Origin: Halovulum sp039190275
GTDB lineage: Bacteria; Pseudomonadota; Alphaproteobacteria; Rhodobacterales; Rhodobacteraceae
DNA: 30,280 nucleotides
Reading direction: 5' to 3'
Assembly: GCA_039190275.1 (NCBI GenBank)
Contig: JBCCYF010000049.1
Coordinates: 1-30,280, forward strand
The position numbers were made by a program, and so were the translations under genes. Position 1 is the first letter of the stretch. Every line of letters starts with the position of its first letter. Of the stretch, positions 16,557 to 24,884 are shown piece by piece. The notes beneath the pieces are model-generated. The model searched no databases and was not told the origin of the DNA. It saw nothing but the letters and a program-made list of their open reading frames with translations.

Positions 16557-16574
16557 TGGTAAATAGATTTTCCA
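16557..16574. promoter_or_regulatory. LacI-type operator, site 2
   Basis: TGGTAAATAGATTTTCCA is an 18-bp palindrome-like site 23 bases before the CoA-transferase ATG. It matches 16 of 18 bases of the site at 28709-28726. The outer TGG...CCA and the AAA/TTT arms are conserved; the centre is AG rather than CG. Confidence 0.75.
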
Positions 16575-16597
16575 AAGCTGGATGGGAGGATATCGCG

Positions 16598-17785
16598 ATG
16601 ACGTCGCAGCCGGGCGCCCTTGAGGGTATTCGCATACTTGACTTCACCCAAATGATGTTGGGGCCGCTATGTACGCAGACGCTGGCCGACATGGGCGCCG
16701 ATGTTCTGAAGGTCGAACGGCCCGGTAAGGGCGAGTGGATGCGGTCGATGCCGATGATTGGCGAATTCGTCGGCGGCGACAGCGCCGCGTTCCTGTCCTT
16801 CAACCGCAACAAACGCTCGGTCGCGATTGATCTTAAAAGCCCCGCAGGACGCGCGGCTTTGCTGGATTTGGCCAAGCAATGCGATGTGGTGGTCGAGAAC
16901 TTTCGCACCGGCGTGATGGATCGGCTGGGGCTGGGCTATGACTACTTCAGGGAAGCAAATGACAAGATCATCTATGCCTCGGGCTCGGGCTGGGGCGTTG
17001 GGTCGGTCAATGCGAAAAAGGGCGTGCCGGGGCAGGACCTGCTCATTCAGGCGCAATCTGGTGTGATGTTCAACACCGGTCGCCGGGATGATCCGCCGAC
17101 GGCTTGTGGCACGCCGATTGCGGATTTTGCCGCCTCACAAGCACTTGCGATTGGCATTCTGGGGGCATTGCTGGCGCGGGATCGTCACGGGGTTGGGCAG
17201 AAAGTTGAGACAGATTTGTACTCGGCGACGCTGAACCTAATGGGGCAGGAGAATTTTGCGGTTCTGAACCAGCATATCTCGCTTGAGCGGTCTGAGGCGG
17301 GCGTTGCCTCCTGTTGGAACGATGCGCCTTATGGTCCGCATCCGACGTCGGATGGATGGGTTGCGATTGCGATGTGTCCCCTCGACAAACTGGCGGAGAT
17401 TCTGGGCGACCCGGACTTGGCGGGAATGGACCCGTGGGCCGCGCGCGATGCCACCAAACTTCGGATCGATGAAAGCACGCGGAAGCACACGACGGCGGAC
17501 CTGATGGCCTGGCTTGAGAAAGCAGACGTCTGGGCCGCCCCCATTCGGAACACCGACGCGGCCCTGAAGGAAGCGGTCGAGGTCGAGCCGTTCCGACTGG
17601 TGGAAATGGACCATCCAAAAGCCGGAAAGATCCATGCGATCGCCAATCCGATCACACTGAGCGAAACGCCCGTTTCATTGACGCGCGTGCCGCCGCAGGT
17701 GGGCGAGCATACAGACGAAGTGCTGGGCGATCTTTTGGGCGCAGACCGGCTCGAAGCGTTGCGCCGCGAGGGGGCGCTTGGATGA
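16598..17785 (+). CDS. CaiB/BaiF-family (family III) CoA-transferase
   Basis: The 395-residue enzyme shows the family III pattern: LEGIRILDFTQMMLGPLCTQ, LADMGADVLKVERPGKGEWMR, NRNKRSVAIDLKSPAGR, VVVENFRTGVMDRLGLGYD, and GVPGQDLLIQAQSG with the likely catalytic Asp147. Such enzymes move CoA between two acids without ATP, as for carnitine, formate/oxalate or succinate/itaconate-type acids. As first gene of the operon it should activate the imported acid for the following hydratase and dehydrogenase. The ATG at 16598 is seven bases after GGGAGGA (16584-16590). An in-frame TTG at 16556 lies inside operator site 2 and is rejected. Overlaps the next gene by ATGA. The acceptor acid is not deducible. 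Confidence 0.93.
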   Translation: MTSQPGALEGIRILDFTQMMLGPLCTQTLADMGADVLKVERPGKGEWMRSMPMIGEFVGGDSAAFLSFNRNKRSVAIDLKSPAGRAALLDLAKQCDVVVENFRTGVMDRLGLGYDYFREANDKIIYASGSGWGVGSVNAKKGVPGQDLLIQAQSGVMFNTGRRDDPPTACGTPIADFAASQALAIGILGALLARDRHGVGQKVETDLYSATLNLMGQENFAVLNQHISLERSEAGVASCWNDAPYGPHPTSDGWVAIAMCPLDKLAEILGDPDLAGMDPWAARDATKLRIDESTRKHTTADLMAWLEKADVWAAPIRNTDAALKEAVEVEPFRLVEMDHPKAGKIHAIANPITLSETPVSLTRVPPQVGEHTDEVLGDLLGADRLEALRREGALG

Positions 17786-18576
17786 CCGAAGAGCGACTGC
17801 ATCCCAACCTAGCGCTCACGCGACACGGCGCGATTGAGGTGCTGCGCGTGGATCGGGAAGAGGCGCTTGGCGCGCTGAATTTCGAGATTCAGGCAGCCCT
17901 TGGCGACTATGTGGCCGACGTTGCCGCGCGCAAGCATGAGGTGCGCGTTCTGATCCTGACCGGCACCGGTCGCGGCTTTGTCGCTGGCGCTGACATTGCG
18001 GGTTACCATGGCGCCGAACAAACGGTGTTCGATGATTTCCAGCGCCGGTCGCGCGAAACCTTCGATGCGATTGCCAACCTGACCCAAGCAACGATTTGTG
18101 CGGTAAACGGTTATGCCCTTGGCGGTGGTTTCGAGATCGCCATGTGCTGCGACTTCATTCTGGTCAACGAAAAGACAAAGCTTGGTCTGCCCGAGATCAA
18201 GCTGGGTCTCCTCCCGGGCGGTGGCGGGACACAGCGTCTGCCCCGTCTCGTGGGGGCGATGCGCGCCAAGGAAATGATTATGTCCGGCCGTATGATCACA
18301 GCTGAAGAAGCGGTGGCCTATGGCGCGGCCTTGGAAGCCTGCGCGCCGGACGATCTGATGCCGCGCGCGATGGAACTGGCCGAGACCCTTGCCGCTCAGG
18401 CACCGGTTGCGCTGCGGGAAGGCAAGCGCATCGTTGATGACGGTTTGGACTCAGCACTCAGCGCTGGTCTGACACTCGAACAACGTGTCCTCGGAGCCCT
18501 GTTTGCGACTGAGGACGGCAAAGAAGGAATCGCCGCCTTCATGGAAAAACGCGAACCGGAATTCAAAGGAAAATAA
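17782..18576 (+). CDS. Enoyl-CoA hydratase/isomerase family (crotonase)
   Basis: The 264-residue crotonase-fold protein has the oxyanion loop FVAGADI (67-73) and both catalytic glutamates of true hydratases: Glu118 in ALGGGFEIAM and Glu138 in LGLPEIKLGLLPGGGGTQRLPR. It should add or remove water across the double bond of an acyl-CoA. The 33-residue-in sequence ALGALNFEIQAAL replaces the commoner 'NALN', a small change near the CoA pocket. Its start overlaps the CoA-transferase stop by four bases, so the two are probably made in equal amounts and act in sequence. The CaiB plus CaiD-like pair recalls carnitine metabolism, but no other carnitine gene is present. Confidence 0.92.
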   Translation: MTEERLHPNLALTRHGAIEVLRVDREEALGALNFEIQAALGDYVADVAARKHEVRVLILTGTGRGFVAGADIAGYHGAEQTVFDDFQRRSRETFDAIANLTQATICAVNGYALGGGFEIAMCCDFILVNEKTKLGLPEIKLGLLPGGGGTQRLPRLVGAMRAKEMIMSGRMITAEEAVAYGAALEACAPDDLMPRAMELAETLAAQAPVALREGKRIVDDGLDSALSAGLTLEQRVLGALFATEDGKEGIAAFMEKREPEFKGK

Positions 18577-18580
18577 GCCA

Positions 18581-19531
18581 ATGTCCGCATCCGTCATCAC
18601 CTATAACGAAGGACCTTTCGCGACGGTCGCCATGGGTCTGCCAGGAGATCACGAAGGCAAGACCGCGACGCGTGTCTTCTTCGTGCGCGGGGCCGAGAAG
18701 ACGGCGCTGATCGACAGCGGGCTTTATGGCGGGTTGCCGGCGCTGGAGCAGAGCTTTGAGGAGCTTGGGATCGCGCGCTCTGACCTCGACCTGCTGCTGT
18801 TGACGCACGAACACATGGACCACGTCGGCAATAACGGTTGGCTGAAGGCCGAAACTGGGTGCGAAATCGTTGGTCATGCAGGCCGCGCGGACCGGGTGGC
18901 CGACAACATGCTGAACGCCAAGGCCATCGTGCATGCCTTCCCCGAGGGCGAGCATTTCGATCTGAACGAAGAATATCTCGACTGGATGGGTCCGACTGAA
19001 GGGCCAATTGATCGCTTCGTGAAAGACGGCGATGTGATCGATCTTGGCGGTGGCATCGAACTCGAGGTCGTCGAGGTACTGGGTCATTCCATGTGCGAGG
19101 TCGGGTTCTTTGAACGCTCGACCAAAACGCTGGTCATTGCCGACCCGCTTTTACCGCCGTTCAATCCGGTGCTGTATCTCTACGAAGACCCGGCCGTGAT
19201 GCGGGCGACATTCGATAAGATTGAGAAGTTCTTGGTCGAGCGTGACGTGCAAGCGGTGCTGTTCGCTCATGACGAGGTGAAGACCGCCACTGAAACGCAA
19301 GAGCTAGTGGATGATTGCCGGGCGCGGGTGGAAAAGGTCGAAGCCTCCATCCTCACCCATATCAAGGCCAATCCCGGCATCAGCTTTGGCGATCTGCGCG
19401 ACAAGTGTTGCGATGATCAGAACATGGTGCGCGAATGGCGCGCGCTGGTCTCGATTGACGCCAGTCTGAAGGCCTTCGCCGCGCAAGGCGTGGTCGAGAA
19501 ACAAGGCGGCGGGTGGCACTATGTCGGCTGA
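18581..19531 (+). CDS. MBL-fold metallo-hydrolase with C-terminal winged-helix domain
   Basis: The 316-residue protein has the metal motif THEHMDH (residues 75-81), His169 in GHS, Asp188 in IADP and a final FAHDE histidine, giving a complete two-metal site. The last 70 residues (ILTHIKANPGISFGDLRDKC ... QGVVEKQGGGWHYV) look like the winged-helix lid seen in LACTB2-type hydrolases. Family members cleave thioesters, lactones or phosphodiesters. Within this operon, hydrolysis of an acyl-CoA or a lactone is the most natural proposal. ATG at 18581 follows the crotonase stop by four bases; the frame opens upstream only as antisense-like overlap. The GHSMCE sequence differs from the usual GHSPG or GHTPG, which may reshape the active-site loop. 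Confidence 0.88.
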   Translation: MSASVITYNEGPFATVAMGLPGDHEGKTATRVFFVRGAEKTALIDSGLYGGLPALEQSFEELGIARSDLDLLLLTHEHMDHVGNNGWLKAETGCEIVGHAGRADRVADNMLNAKAIVHAFPEGEHFDLNEEYLDWMGPTEGPIDRFVKDGDVIDLGGGIELEVVEVLGHSMCEVGFFERSTKTLVIADPLLPPFNPVLYLYEDPAVMRATFDKIEKFLVERDVQAVLFAHDEVKTATETQELVDDCRARVEKVEASILTHIKANPGISFGDLRDKCCDDQNMVREWRALVSIDASLKAFAAQGVVEKQGGGWHYVG

Positions 19532-20477
19532 CCTGCCCATCTGTGCAGTGCTCGGCTCGGGCACGATGGGGGCGCAGATCGCGCTTTCCCTCGCCTTGGG
19601 CGGTGCGCGCGTGCGCCTTTGGGGGCGTCGGGCCGAGGCACTGGAACCGGCTTTGGCGCGCTGTGGCGAAGGGTTCGATTTTCTTGCTGCCAGCGGTTTG
19701 GTGGACAAGGCTGCGCGGGACGATGTTTTGGACGCAATCACGGTCACAGGTGATTTGGCGGTGGCCGTGGAGGACGCAGGATTTGTTATCGAAGCGGTGG
19801 CCGAGGATCTGGAGGTCAAGCAGGCACTGCTGGTCGAGGCCGAAAGCCTTGCGCCAAACGATGCGATCACATCGTCCACCACATCGGCGCTCAGCGCGTC
19901 TGCCATCCAAAGCCCGCTTGACCGGCCCGAGATGTTCTGTATCGCGCATTATGCTCAGCCCGCGCATCTGGTCGAATTGGTCGAGGTTGTGCCAGGAGCG
20001 GCGACGGACGCCCAAGTCACGGCTACAACCACCGGTTTGCTGGCCCGGACGGGTAAGACACCGGTCGAGTGTCCTGACATTCCCGGCTTTCTCTGGGCAC
20101 GGATTCAACATGCGGTTCTGCGCGAGTTCGCATCGCTGGTGGGCCGAGGCGTCGTTACGCCCGAAGCCTGCGACACCATCCTGAAGGTTGGATATGCCTC
20201 GCGCCTGCCCGCCATGGGCGCGTTTGAGCATGCCGATCTGGCTGGGCTGGACTTGATCACTTCGGACGCGGCGAAAGCGGTTTGGGCGGATTTGTCCAAC
20301 GTCTCGGACCCATCAGAAACACCCGTGGGCGCGCTTGCCGCAGACGGCAAGCTGGGCATGAAGTCAGGCGCTGGTTTCTATGATTGGGCCGCGCGTGACC
20401 CGAAAAAGTTCAAAGCGGCACGCGACGCCGAGATCATCCGCCGGGTGAAACTCAATCGAGGGGCAGAGGTCCGATGA
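19521..20477 (+). CDS. 3-hydroxyacyl-CoA dehydrogenase family protein
   Basis: The 318-residue protein has the NAD motif VLGSGTMGAQIA (Gly12, Gly14, Gly17), VIEAVAEDLEVKQAL, and the catalytic pair His143 (AHYAQPAHLVELVEVV) with Glu155 spaced by 12 as in true dehydrogenases. The domain-linking motif PGFLWARI has Ala193 where the family normally has Asn (PGFxxNR). The C-terminal helical domain is complete (GLDLITSDAAKAVW; GMKSGAGFYDW). It should oxidise a 3-hydroxyacyl-CoA made by the neighbouring hydratase. The start overlaps the metallo-hydrolase end by 11 bases, so the genes are coupled. The Asn loss may mean an altered substrate pocket or slower catalysis; a related betaine- or hydroxy-acid dehydrogenase is possible. 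Confidence 0.88.
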   Translation: MSADLPICAVLGSGTMGAQIALSLALGGARVRLWGRRAEALEPALARCGEGFDFLAASGLVDKAARDDVLDAITVTGDLAVAVEDAGFVIEAVAEDLEVKQALLVEAESLAPNDAITSSTTSALSASAIQSPLDRPEMFCIAHYAQPAHLVELVEVVPGAATDAQVTATTTGLLARTGKTPVECPDIPGFLWARIQHAVLREFASLVGRGVVTPEACDTILKVGYASRLPAMGAFEHADLAGLDLITSDAAKAVWADLSNVSDPSETPVGALAADGKLGMKSGAGFYDWAARDPKKFKAARDAEIIRRVKLNRGAEVR

Positions 20478-20499
20478 CCATGATCGAGGGGAACATAAC

Positions 20500-21594
20500 A
20501 TGAGTGGCGTAAAACTTTCCAAAGTCACCAAATCCTATGGGTCGGTCAATGTGATCCCGCCCTTGTCGCTCTTGTTTGACGAAGGCGAGTTCGTGGTGAT
20601 CGTCGGGCCGTCGGGCTGCGGAAAGTCTACCACGCTGCGGATGATTGCGGGGCTAGAACCTGTTACCAGCGGGGCGATCCATATCGGCGGCAAGGATGTC
20701 ACCTGGGCCCGCCCCAAGGAGCGTGACATCGCAATGGTGTTTCAGTCCTACGCGCTCTACCCACATATGGACGTGGCCGGGAATATGTCTTTCGCACTGC
20801 GGCTGGCGGGCACCCCAAAGGCCGAAGTGGAACAGCGTGTACGCGCCGCCGCCGACATGCTGGAACTAACCGAGTATCTTGAACGCAAACCCAAGGACCT
20901 GTCCGGCGGGCAACGCCAACGGGTTGCCATGGGCCGCGCCATCGTGCGCGATGCGTACTGCTTCCTCTTTGACGAGCCGCTGTCGAACCTGGATGCCAAG
21001 CTACGCTCAACCATGCGGACCGAGCTTGCGATCCTGCACAAGAAGCTGGATCGCACGATGGTCTATGTCACGCATGATCAAATCGAAGCCATGACAATGG
21101 CCGACCGCATCGTGATCATGGAAAAGGGCAATGTCCAACAGGTCGGCACCCCGCGCGAAGTTTACAACAACCCGAAGAACCTGTTTGTCGCGGGCTTTAT
21201 CGGATCGCCCTCAATGAACATGCTTGAGGCCGAGTTGCGGGGCGACAGTGTGGCGGGCCAGGGTTTTCAACTGGCGCTGCCTGAGCGTTTAAGAGCGGCG
21301 GCGCAACAGCATGAGGCACGCGACGTGATCGTCGGCATGCGGCCCGAACATTTCGCCTCGGCAGAGGTGGCGGGCGGCACATCGGAAAGCGCCTTCGCCC
21401 CCATCAATCTTGAGGTGAAGGTGGCCGAATACATCGGCTCCAGCCAGTTCCTAGCCGCGGATATCGGCGGCAAACAAGTCTCGGCAGCGATTGAAGTGGG
21501 ACCGGACAGCGCGCCCCTCGAAAGCGGCAGCTATCTGTTCGACACCAGCCGGCTTTACCTCTTCGACCGCGCGTCGGGTGAAGCAATTACCTAA
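20500..21594 (+). CDS. ABC transporter ATPase, UgpC/MalK type
   Basis: The 364-residue ATPase has Walker A GPSGCGKST (36-44), Q-loop VFQSYALYPHM, signature LSGGQRQR (about 134), Walker B FLFDEPLSNLDAK and the switch VTHDQIEAM. A C-terminal regulatory TOBE domain (GMRPEHF; FDTSRLYLFD) completes the MalK architecture. It energises the importer formed with the binding protein and two permeases that follow. This class imports oligosaccharides, polyols or glycerophosphodiesters. A 22-base gap separates it from the dehydrogenase gene, and GAGGGGAA precedes the ATG, so it belongs to the same operon. The ATPase precedes the binding-protein gene, a common roseobacter arrangement. Confidence 0.95.
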   Translation: MSGVKLSKVTKSYGSVNVIPPLSLLFDEGEFVVIVGPSGCGKSTTLRMIAGLEPVTSGAIHIGGKDVTWARPKERDIAMVFQSYALYPHMDVAGNMSFALRLAGTPKAEVEQRVRAAADMLELTEYLERKPKDLSGGQRQRVAMGRAIVRDAYCFLFDEPLSNLDAKLRSTMRTELAILHKKLDRTMVYVTHDQIEAMTMADRIVIMEKGNVQQVGTPREVYNNPKNLFVAGFIGSPSMNMLEAELRGDSVAGQGFQLALPERLRAAAQQHEARDVIVGMRPEHFASAEVAGGTSESAFAPINLEVKVAEYIGSSQFLAADIGGKQVSAAIEVGPDSAPLESGSYLFDTSRLYLFDRASGEAIT

Positions 21595-21632
21595 CGAAAG
21601 CAAAGAGAAAGTGACAAACCGGGAGGACCAAA

Positions 21633-22970
21633 ATGTCATTTGAATTCTTCAAGAAAGCAGCGATCACCGTTGCTGCCGGGATGCTGGCGACAGCCGCCTG
21701 GGCCAATCCTTACGAGAAATATGAAGGGACAACGATTGTCGTGTCCTGGCCTGCTTTGGCGCACTTCCAGGCGGCGGAAACACTGATCGACGAGTTCGTC
21801 GAGGAAACCGGCATCAATGTCGAAGTGGACGCGCTGCAGTACCTCAAACTGCGGGACCGCCAAATTCTGGAGATGTCAAAGCCCGAAGGCGAATATGATG
21901 TCGTCTCCTGGGTGGTGATGTGGAAAGGCGAATATGTCTCGAAGGGTCTGCTGACCCCGCTCAGCCAGTTCTTCACCTCCGGCTCGTTGGTCGATCCGCT
22001 TTATGACATCGACGATATCGCCGATGCGTACCTACAGAACGGCGGCGTCGTTGGCGGCACCAAGGGCTATATGCCCGGTAAGTCGGGTGCGCTCTATGGC
22101 ATCCCGTTCGGCGCCGAGACGTCGATCCTGGCCTATCGCAAGGACATCTTCGAAGAGCAGGGCATCGAAGTACCCACTACCTATGATGAACTGATAGCGG
22201 TGATGACGCAGCTGAGCGACGCAGGCATTCCCGCGCTCACCTCGCGAGGCAAGACGGGTCACCAGGTCACAGCGGGTTGGCTTCTGCATCTGGCACCCAT
22301 GGGTGGCAAGATCTTTGACGACGAGTGGAACCCTGTTGTGAACTCGCCCGAAGCTGTCAAGGCGGCTGAGTTCATGCGTCATGTGGCTAAGACCGGCCCG
22401 GTTGGCATCGAGACATTCGGCTTCGGTGAAGCAGCAGCCGCCTTCCTGCAGGGCGATGCGGCGATGCACCTCGATACGCTAAAGATCGCGGCGATGTCGC
22501 GGAACCCGAGCCTGTCGACCATCGACGGCAATGTGGGTTACGCGCTGCACCCGGTCGGCACGCGCTGTGGGTCTGAAACCGGCGGCTTCGCCATGGGCAT
22601 TCCGGCCAACGCGCCGAATAAGGAAGCCGCGTTTTTGTTCATCCAGTACATGACGAACAAGGCCGGCGATCAGCGCATGGTGGAACTGGGCGGTGATCCG
22701 ATCCGGATTTCGACGCTGGAAAACAACGCCGACAAATTCCCGGACTATGCGGTCACAGCCGAGCAGCTGCCTTGCGCTGACCCGGATTGGCGTCCGCTGA
22801 TCCCGGAATGGAACGAGATCAACATCGACGTTCTCGGCCAGGCGCTGACCCAGGTCATCACGACGGATGATCCGATCCAGCCGATCATGGACGAAGCGAA
22901 CGAGAAGCTGCGCGCCATCATGGAGCGTGAGGGCTATTACACTTGGGCGAACTATCGCGCCCCACAGTAA
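21633..22970 (+). CDS. Carbohydrate-type ABC transporter substrate-binding protein (SBP_bac_1)
   Basis: The 445-residue protein starts with a signal peptide (FFKKAAITVAAGMLATAAWA, cleavage before NP) and has a family 1 binding fold: GTTIVVSWPALAHFQAAE, YDVVSWVVMW, GALYGIPFGAETSILAYRKD, EEQGIEVPTTYDEL, FGEAAAAFLQGDAAMHLDT, GGFAMGIPANAPNKEAAFLF. It captures the substrate in the periplasm. GGGAGG lies seven bases before the ATG. The aromatic residues common in sugar pockets are present (several Trp), so a carbohydrate-containing ligand is plausible. The ligand cannot be assigned. It is followed by a stem-loop (22995-23014). Confidence 0.93.
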   Translation: MSFEFFKKAAITVAAGMLATAAWANPYEKYEGTTIVVSWPALAHFQAAETLIDEFVEETGINVEVDALQYLKLRDRQILEMSKPEGEYDVVSWVVMWKGEYVSKGLLTPLSQFFTSGSLVDPLYDIDDIADAYLQNGGVVGGTKGYMPGKSGALYGIPFGAETSILAYRKDIFEEQGIEVPTTYDELIAVMTQLSDAGIPALTSRGKTGHQVTAGWLLHLAPMGGKIFDDEWNPVVNSPEAVKAAEFMRHVAKTGPVGIETFGFGEAAAAFLQGDAAMHLDTLKIAAMSRNPSLSTIDGNVGYALHPVGTRCGSETGGFAMGIPANAPNKEAAFLFIQYMTNKAGDQRMVELGGDPIRISTLENNADKFPDYAVTAEQLPCADPDWRPLIPEWNEINIDVLGQALTQVITTDDPIQPIMDEANEKLRAIMEREGYYTWANYRAPQ

Positions 22971-22994
22971 CCCGCTGCGTTCAAAACGAGAGGA

Positions 22995-23014
22995 GGGGCG
23001 CACGAGCGCGCCCC
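22995..23014 (+). repeat. Stem-loop after the sugar-binding-protein gene
   Basis: Perfect 7-bp GC arms GGGGCGC and GCGCCCC around the loop ACGAGC, 24 bases after the binding-protein stop and before the permease genes. No U run follows. It matches the placement of the 8293-8321 hairpin and probably stabilises the binding-protein end of the transcript. Confidence 0.65.
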
Positions 23015-23042
23015 CCAAACCCCACCGCTGAAAGGCCGGAAC

Positions 23043-23975
23043 ATGTCTGAGCAGACCGCATCCATAACTTTGCCCGCGCCTGCCAAACGGCCTTGGGACA
23101 TGGGTCAAGTGGTCCCCTATTTCTTTATCCTGCCTGCGGTGATCGTCATGGCGGCGGGGCTGGTTTACCCGGTGATCCAGGCCTTCTACCTCAGCTTCTT
23201 CGACTGGAAGATCGGCACAGATTTCGACGACGCTCCCTATGTGGGGATGCGCCACTTCATCCGCATGGTGGGCGACGAAAACGTCTGGGCCTCGATCTGG
23301 GTGACGATCAAGTTCGGGCTTTGGACCATCACGCTTGAGATGTTTCTGGGTGTTTCGCTGGCGCTACTGCTGGAAAAGCCCATTCGCGGGGCCAGCGTGT
23401 TTCGCACGATTTTCATCCTGCCGCTTATGGTCTCGCCCGTCGTGGTGGGCCTGATCTGGCGCTATCTATTCGATGCGCGGATCGGCTGGATCAATTATTA
23501 CCTTGGTCAGATCGGGATCGAGCCGCAGGTCTGGCTGGGCGACCCGGACCTTGCCTTCTTTGCCATCGTTTTCACTGACATCTGGCAGTGGACCCCGTTT
23601 ATCTTCATCATCGTGATTGCCGGGCTTCAGGCCTTGCCGTCCGAGGTGCTGGAAGCCTCCAAAATCGACGGCGCAAACTGGTGGCAGCATGTCCTTTATG
23701 TGAAACTGCCGATGATCCGCTCGATCCTACTGATCGCGCTTCTGATGCGCATGATCGACGTCTTCCGTGCGCTGGAGGTGATGTACATCCTGACGGGCGG
23801 CGGACCGGGCCGAGCGACCGAGCTCTTATCACTGCATATCTACAACCGCGCCTTTGACACGCAGCAACTTGGCTATGCCTCGGCCATCTCCGTGCTGCTG
23901 ATCGTGATCGTGTTCCTTATCAGCCTCGGGATCCTGAAAATGGGAAACCCGATGAAAGAAAGATCGGATATCTGA
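23043..23975 (+). CDS. ABC transporter permease, MalF/UgpA type
   Basis: This 310-residue permease has six predicted membrane helices. The N-terminal VVPYFFILPAVIVMAAGLVYPVIQAFYLSFFDW segment is diagnostic of the family, and the EAA loop (SEVLEASKIDGANWWQHVLYVKLPMIR) contacts the ATPase. FILPLMVSPVVVGLIWRYLFD and MYILTGGGPGRATELLSLHIYNRAF are further typical segments. It forms the transmembrane channel with the product of the next gene, whose start lies one base after this stop. Preceded by a weak ribosome site (AAAGGCCGGAAC). Length is normal for the family. Confidence 0.94.
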   Translation: MSEQTASITLPAPAKRPWDMGQVVPYFFILPAVIVMAAGLVYPVIQAFYLSFFDWKIGTDFDDAPYVGMRHFIRMVGDENVWASIWVTIKFGLWTITLEMFLGVSLALLLEKPIRGASVFRTIFILPLMVSPVVVGLIWRYLFDARIGWINYYLGQIGIEPQVWLGDPDLAFFAIVFTDIWQWTPFIFIIVIAGLQALPSEVLEASKIDGANWWQHVLYVKLPMIRSILLIALLMRMIDVFRALEVMYILTGGGPGRATELLSLHIYNRAFDTQQLGYASAISVLLIVIVFLISLGILKMGNPMKERSDI

Positions 23976-23976
23976 C

Positions 23977-24816
23977 ATGGCGACGAAATCCATCGAAAGC
24001 CCTTGGAGCATTTACGGCCATTACGTTGCCCTTGTGGTGCTGGCGATCATTACGCTCGCGCCGATCTGGATCATGCTGGCCACGGGATTCAAAGACGACG
24101 TTTTGGTTCAGCAAAAAGAGCCCGTCTGGTTCTTCTTTATGCCGACGCTGGACAATTACGAATACATCATGACACGCGGCAAGTTCGATCGCTATTTATG
24201 GAACTCGGTCATTGTCGGCACCGTGTCGACTTTTCTGACGCTGCTGTTGGGCGGCATGTGCGCCTATGCGCTGGCCCGAACCGAGTTTCGGGGGCGCGTC
24301 CTCGTCGCCAACTCCACGCTTCTGGTGCGTATGGTGCCGCCTGCGGTGCTGGCTGTGCCCGCCTTTGCGATGGTGCTGAACTTCAGCCTCGACAATGATC
24401 TGGCTGTGCTGATCTTTTTCTATACTGCACTGAACCTGCCTTTCGCGATTTGGCTGCTCTTCGGGTTCTACAAACAGATCCCAATCGAGCTAGAGGAAGC
24501 CGCCATCGTCGATGGCGCCACCGCGTTGCAGGTCTTCTTCCGCGTGCTGCTGCCGCTGATGAAATCGGGCTATGCGGTTGCTGGTATCTTCACATTCCGG
24601 ATTGCCTGGAACGAATTCATCCTTGCGCTGCTGCTGACCGGCCGGACGTCGCGCACCCTGCCCGTCGGGGCGGCTGGCTTCATTACCGACACCGGTGTCG
24701 AGTGGGGTCGCATCATGGCCATGGGCACGCTCATCGTGATCCCGCCCTTGCTTTTCACCTTCTTTGCCGCGCGCCAGATCATCGCGGGCATGACGGCTGG
24801 GGCTGTGAAAGGGTAA
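23977..24816 (+). CDS. ABC transporter permease, MalG/UgpE type
   Basis: This 279-residue permease pairs with the preceding one. It has an N-terminal helix, the PTLDNYEYIM segment, RYLWNSVIVGTVSTFLTLLLGGMCAYALAR, the EAA loop (IELEEAAIVDGATALQVFFRVLLPLMK) and AWNEFILALLLTG, all usual for MalG-type proteins. Six helices are expected. The start is one base after the upstream stop. The gene ends the + operon; a terminator at 24837-24874 follows and separates it from the converging kinase operon. Confidence 0.94.
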   Translation: MATKSIESPWSIYGHYVALVVLAIITLAPIWIMLATGFKDDVLVQQKEPVWFFFMPTLDNYEYIMTRGKFDRYLWNSVIVGTVSTFLTLLLGGMCAYALARTEFRGRVLVANSTLLVRMVPPAVLAVPAFAMVLNFSLDNDLAVLIFFYTALNLPFAIWLLFGFYKQIPIELEEAAIVDGATALQVFFRVLLPLMKSGYAVAGIFTFRIAWNEFILALLLTGRTSRTLPVGAAGFITDTGVEWGRIMAMGTLIVIPPLLFTFFAARQIIAGMTAGAVKG

Positions 24817-24836
24817 TTCCCTCGACCCGGATAAGA

Positions 24837-24874
24837 CCAAGGGGCGTCCGTTGAACGGGCGCTCTTTCTCTTGG
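24837..24874. terminator. Terminator between converging operons
   Basis: Stem GCGTCCG (24844-24850) / CGGGCGC (24856-24862), with one G:U pair and loop TTGAA, is followed by CTTTCTCTT. Outer arms CCAAG and CTTGG extend the structure. The pyrimidine-rich tail favours the + strand; the minus strand could also use it through CCTTGGTCTT. Confidence 0.65.
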
Positions 24875-24884
24875 AATTGATCTT

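Noticed and set aside
16548..16562. TTACCAGCTTGGTAA as a single 15-bp operator
   Set aside because: It is explained as the junction of the right half of site 1 and the left half of site 2; the 18-bp pattern with central CG recurs at 28709-28726, this one does not.
16556..16597. Upstream TTG start for the CoA-transferase (14 extra residues)
   Set aside because: It lies inside operator site 2 and lacks a ribosome site; the ATG at 16598 has GGGAGGA at ideal spacing and fits the family N-terminus.
17782..18576. Assignment of the CoA-transferase/crotonase pair as a carnitine (caiBD) system
   Set aside because: No carnitine transporter, CaiA or CaiC homologue is present, and the importer is of the sugar type; the pair alone is too general.
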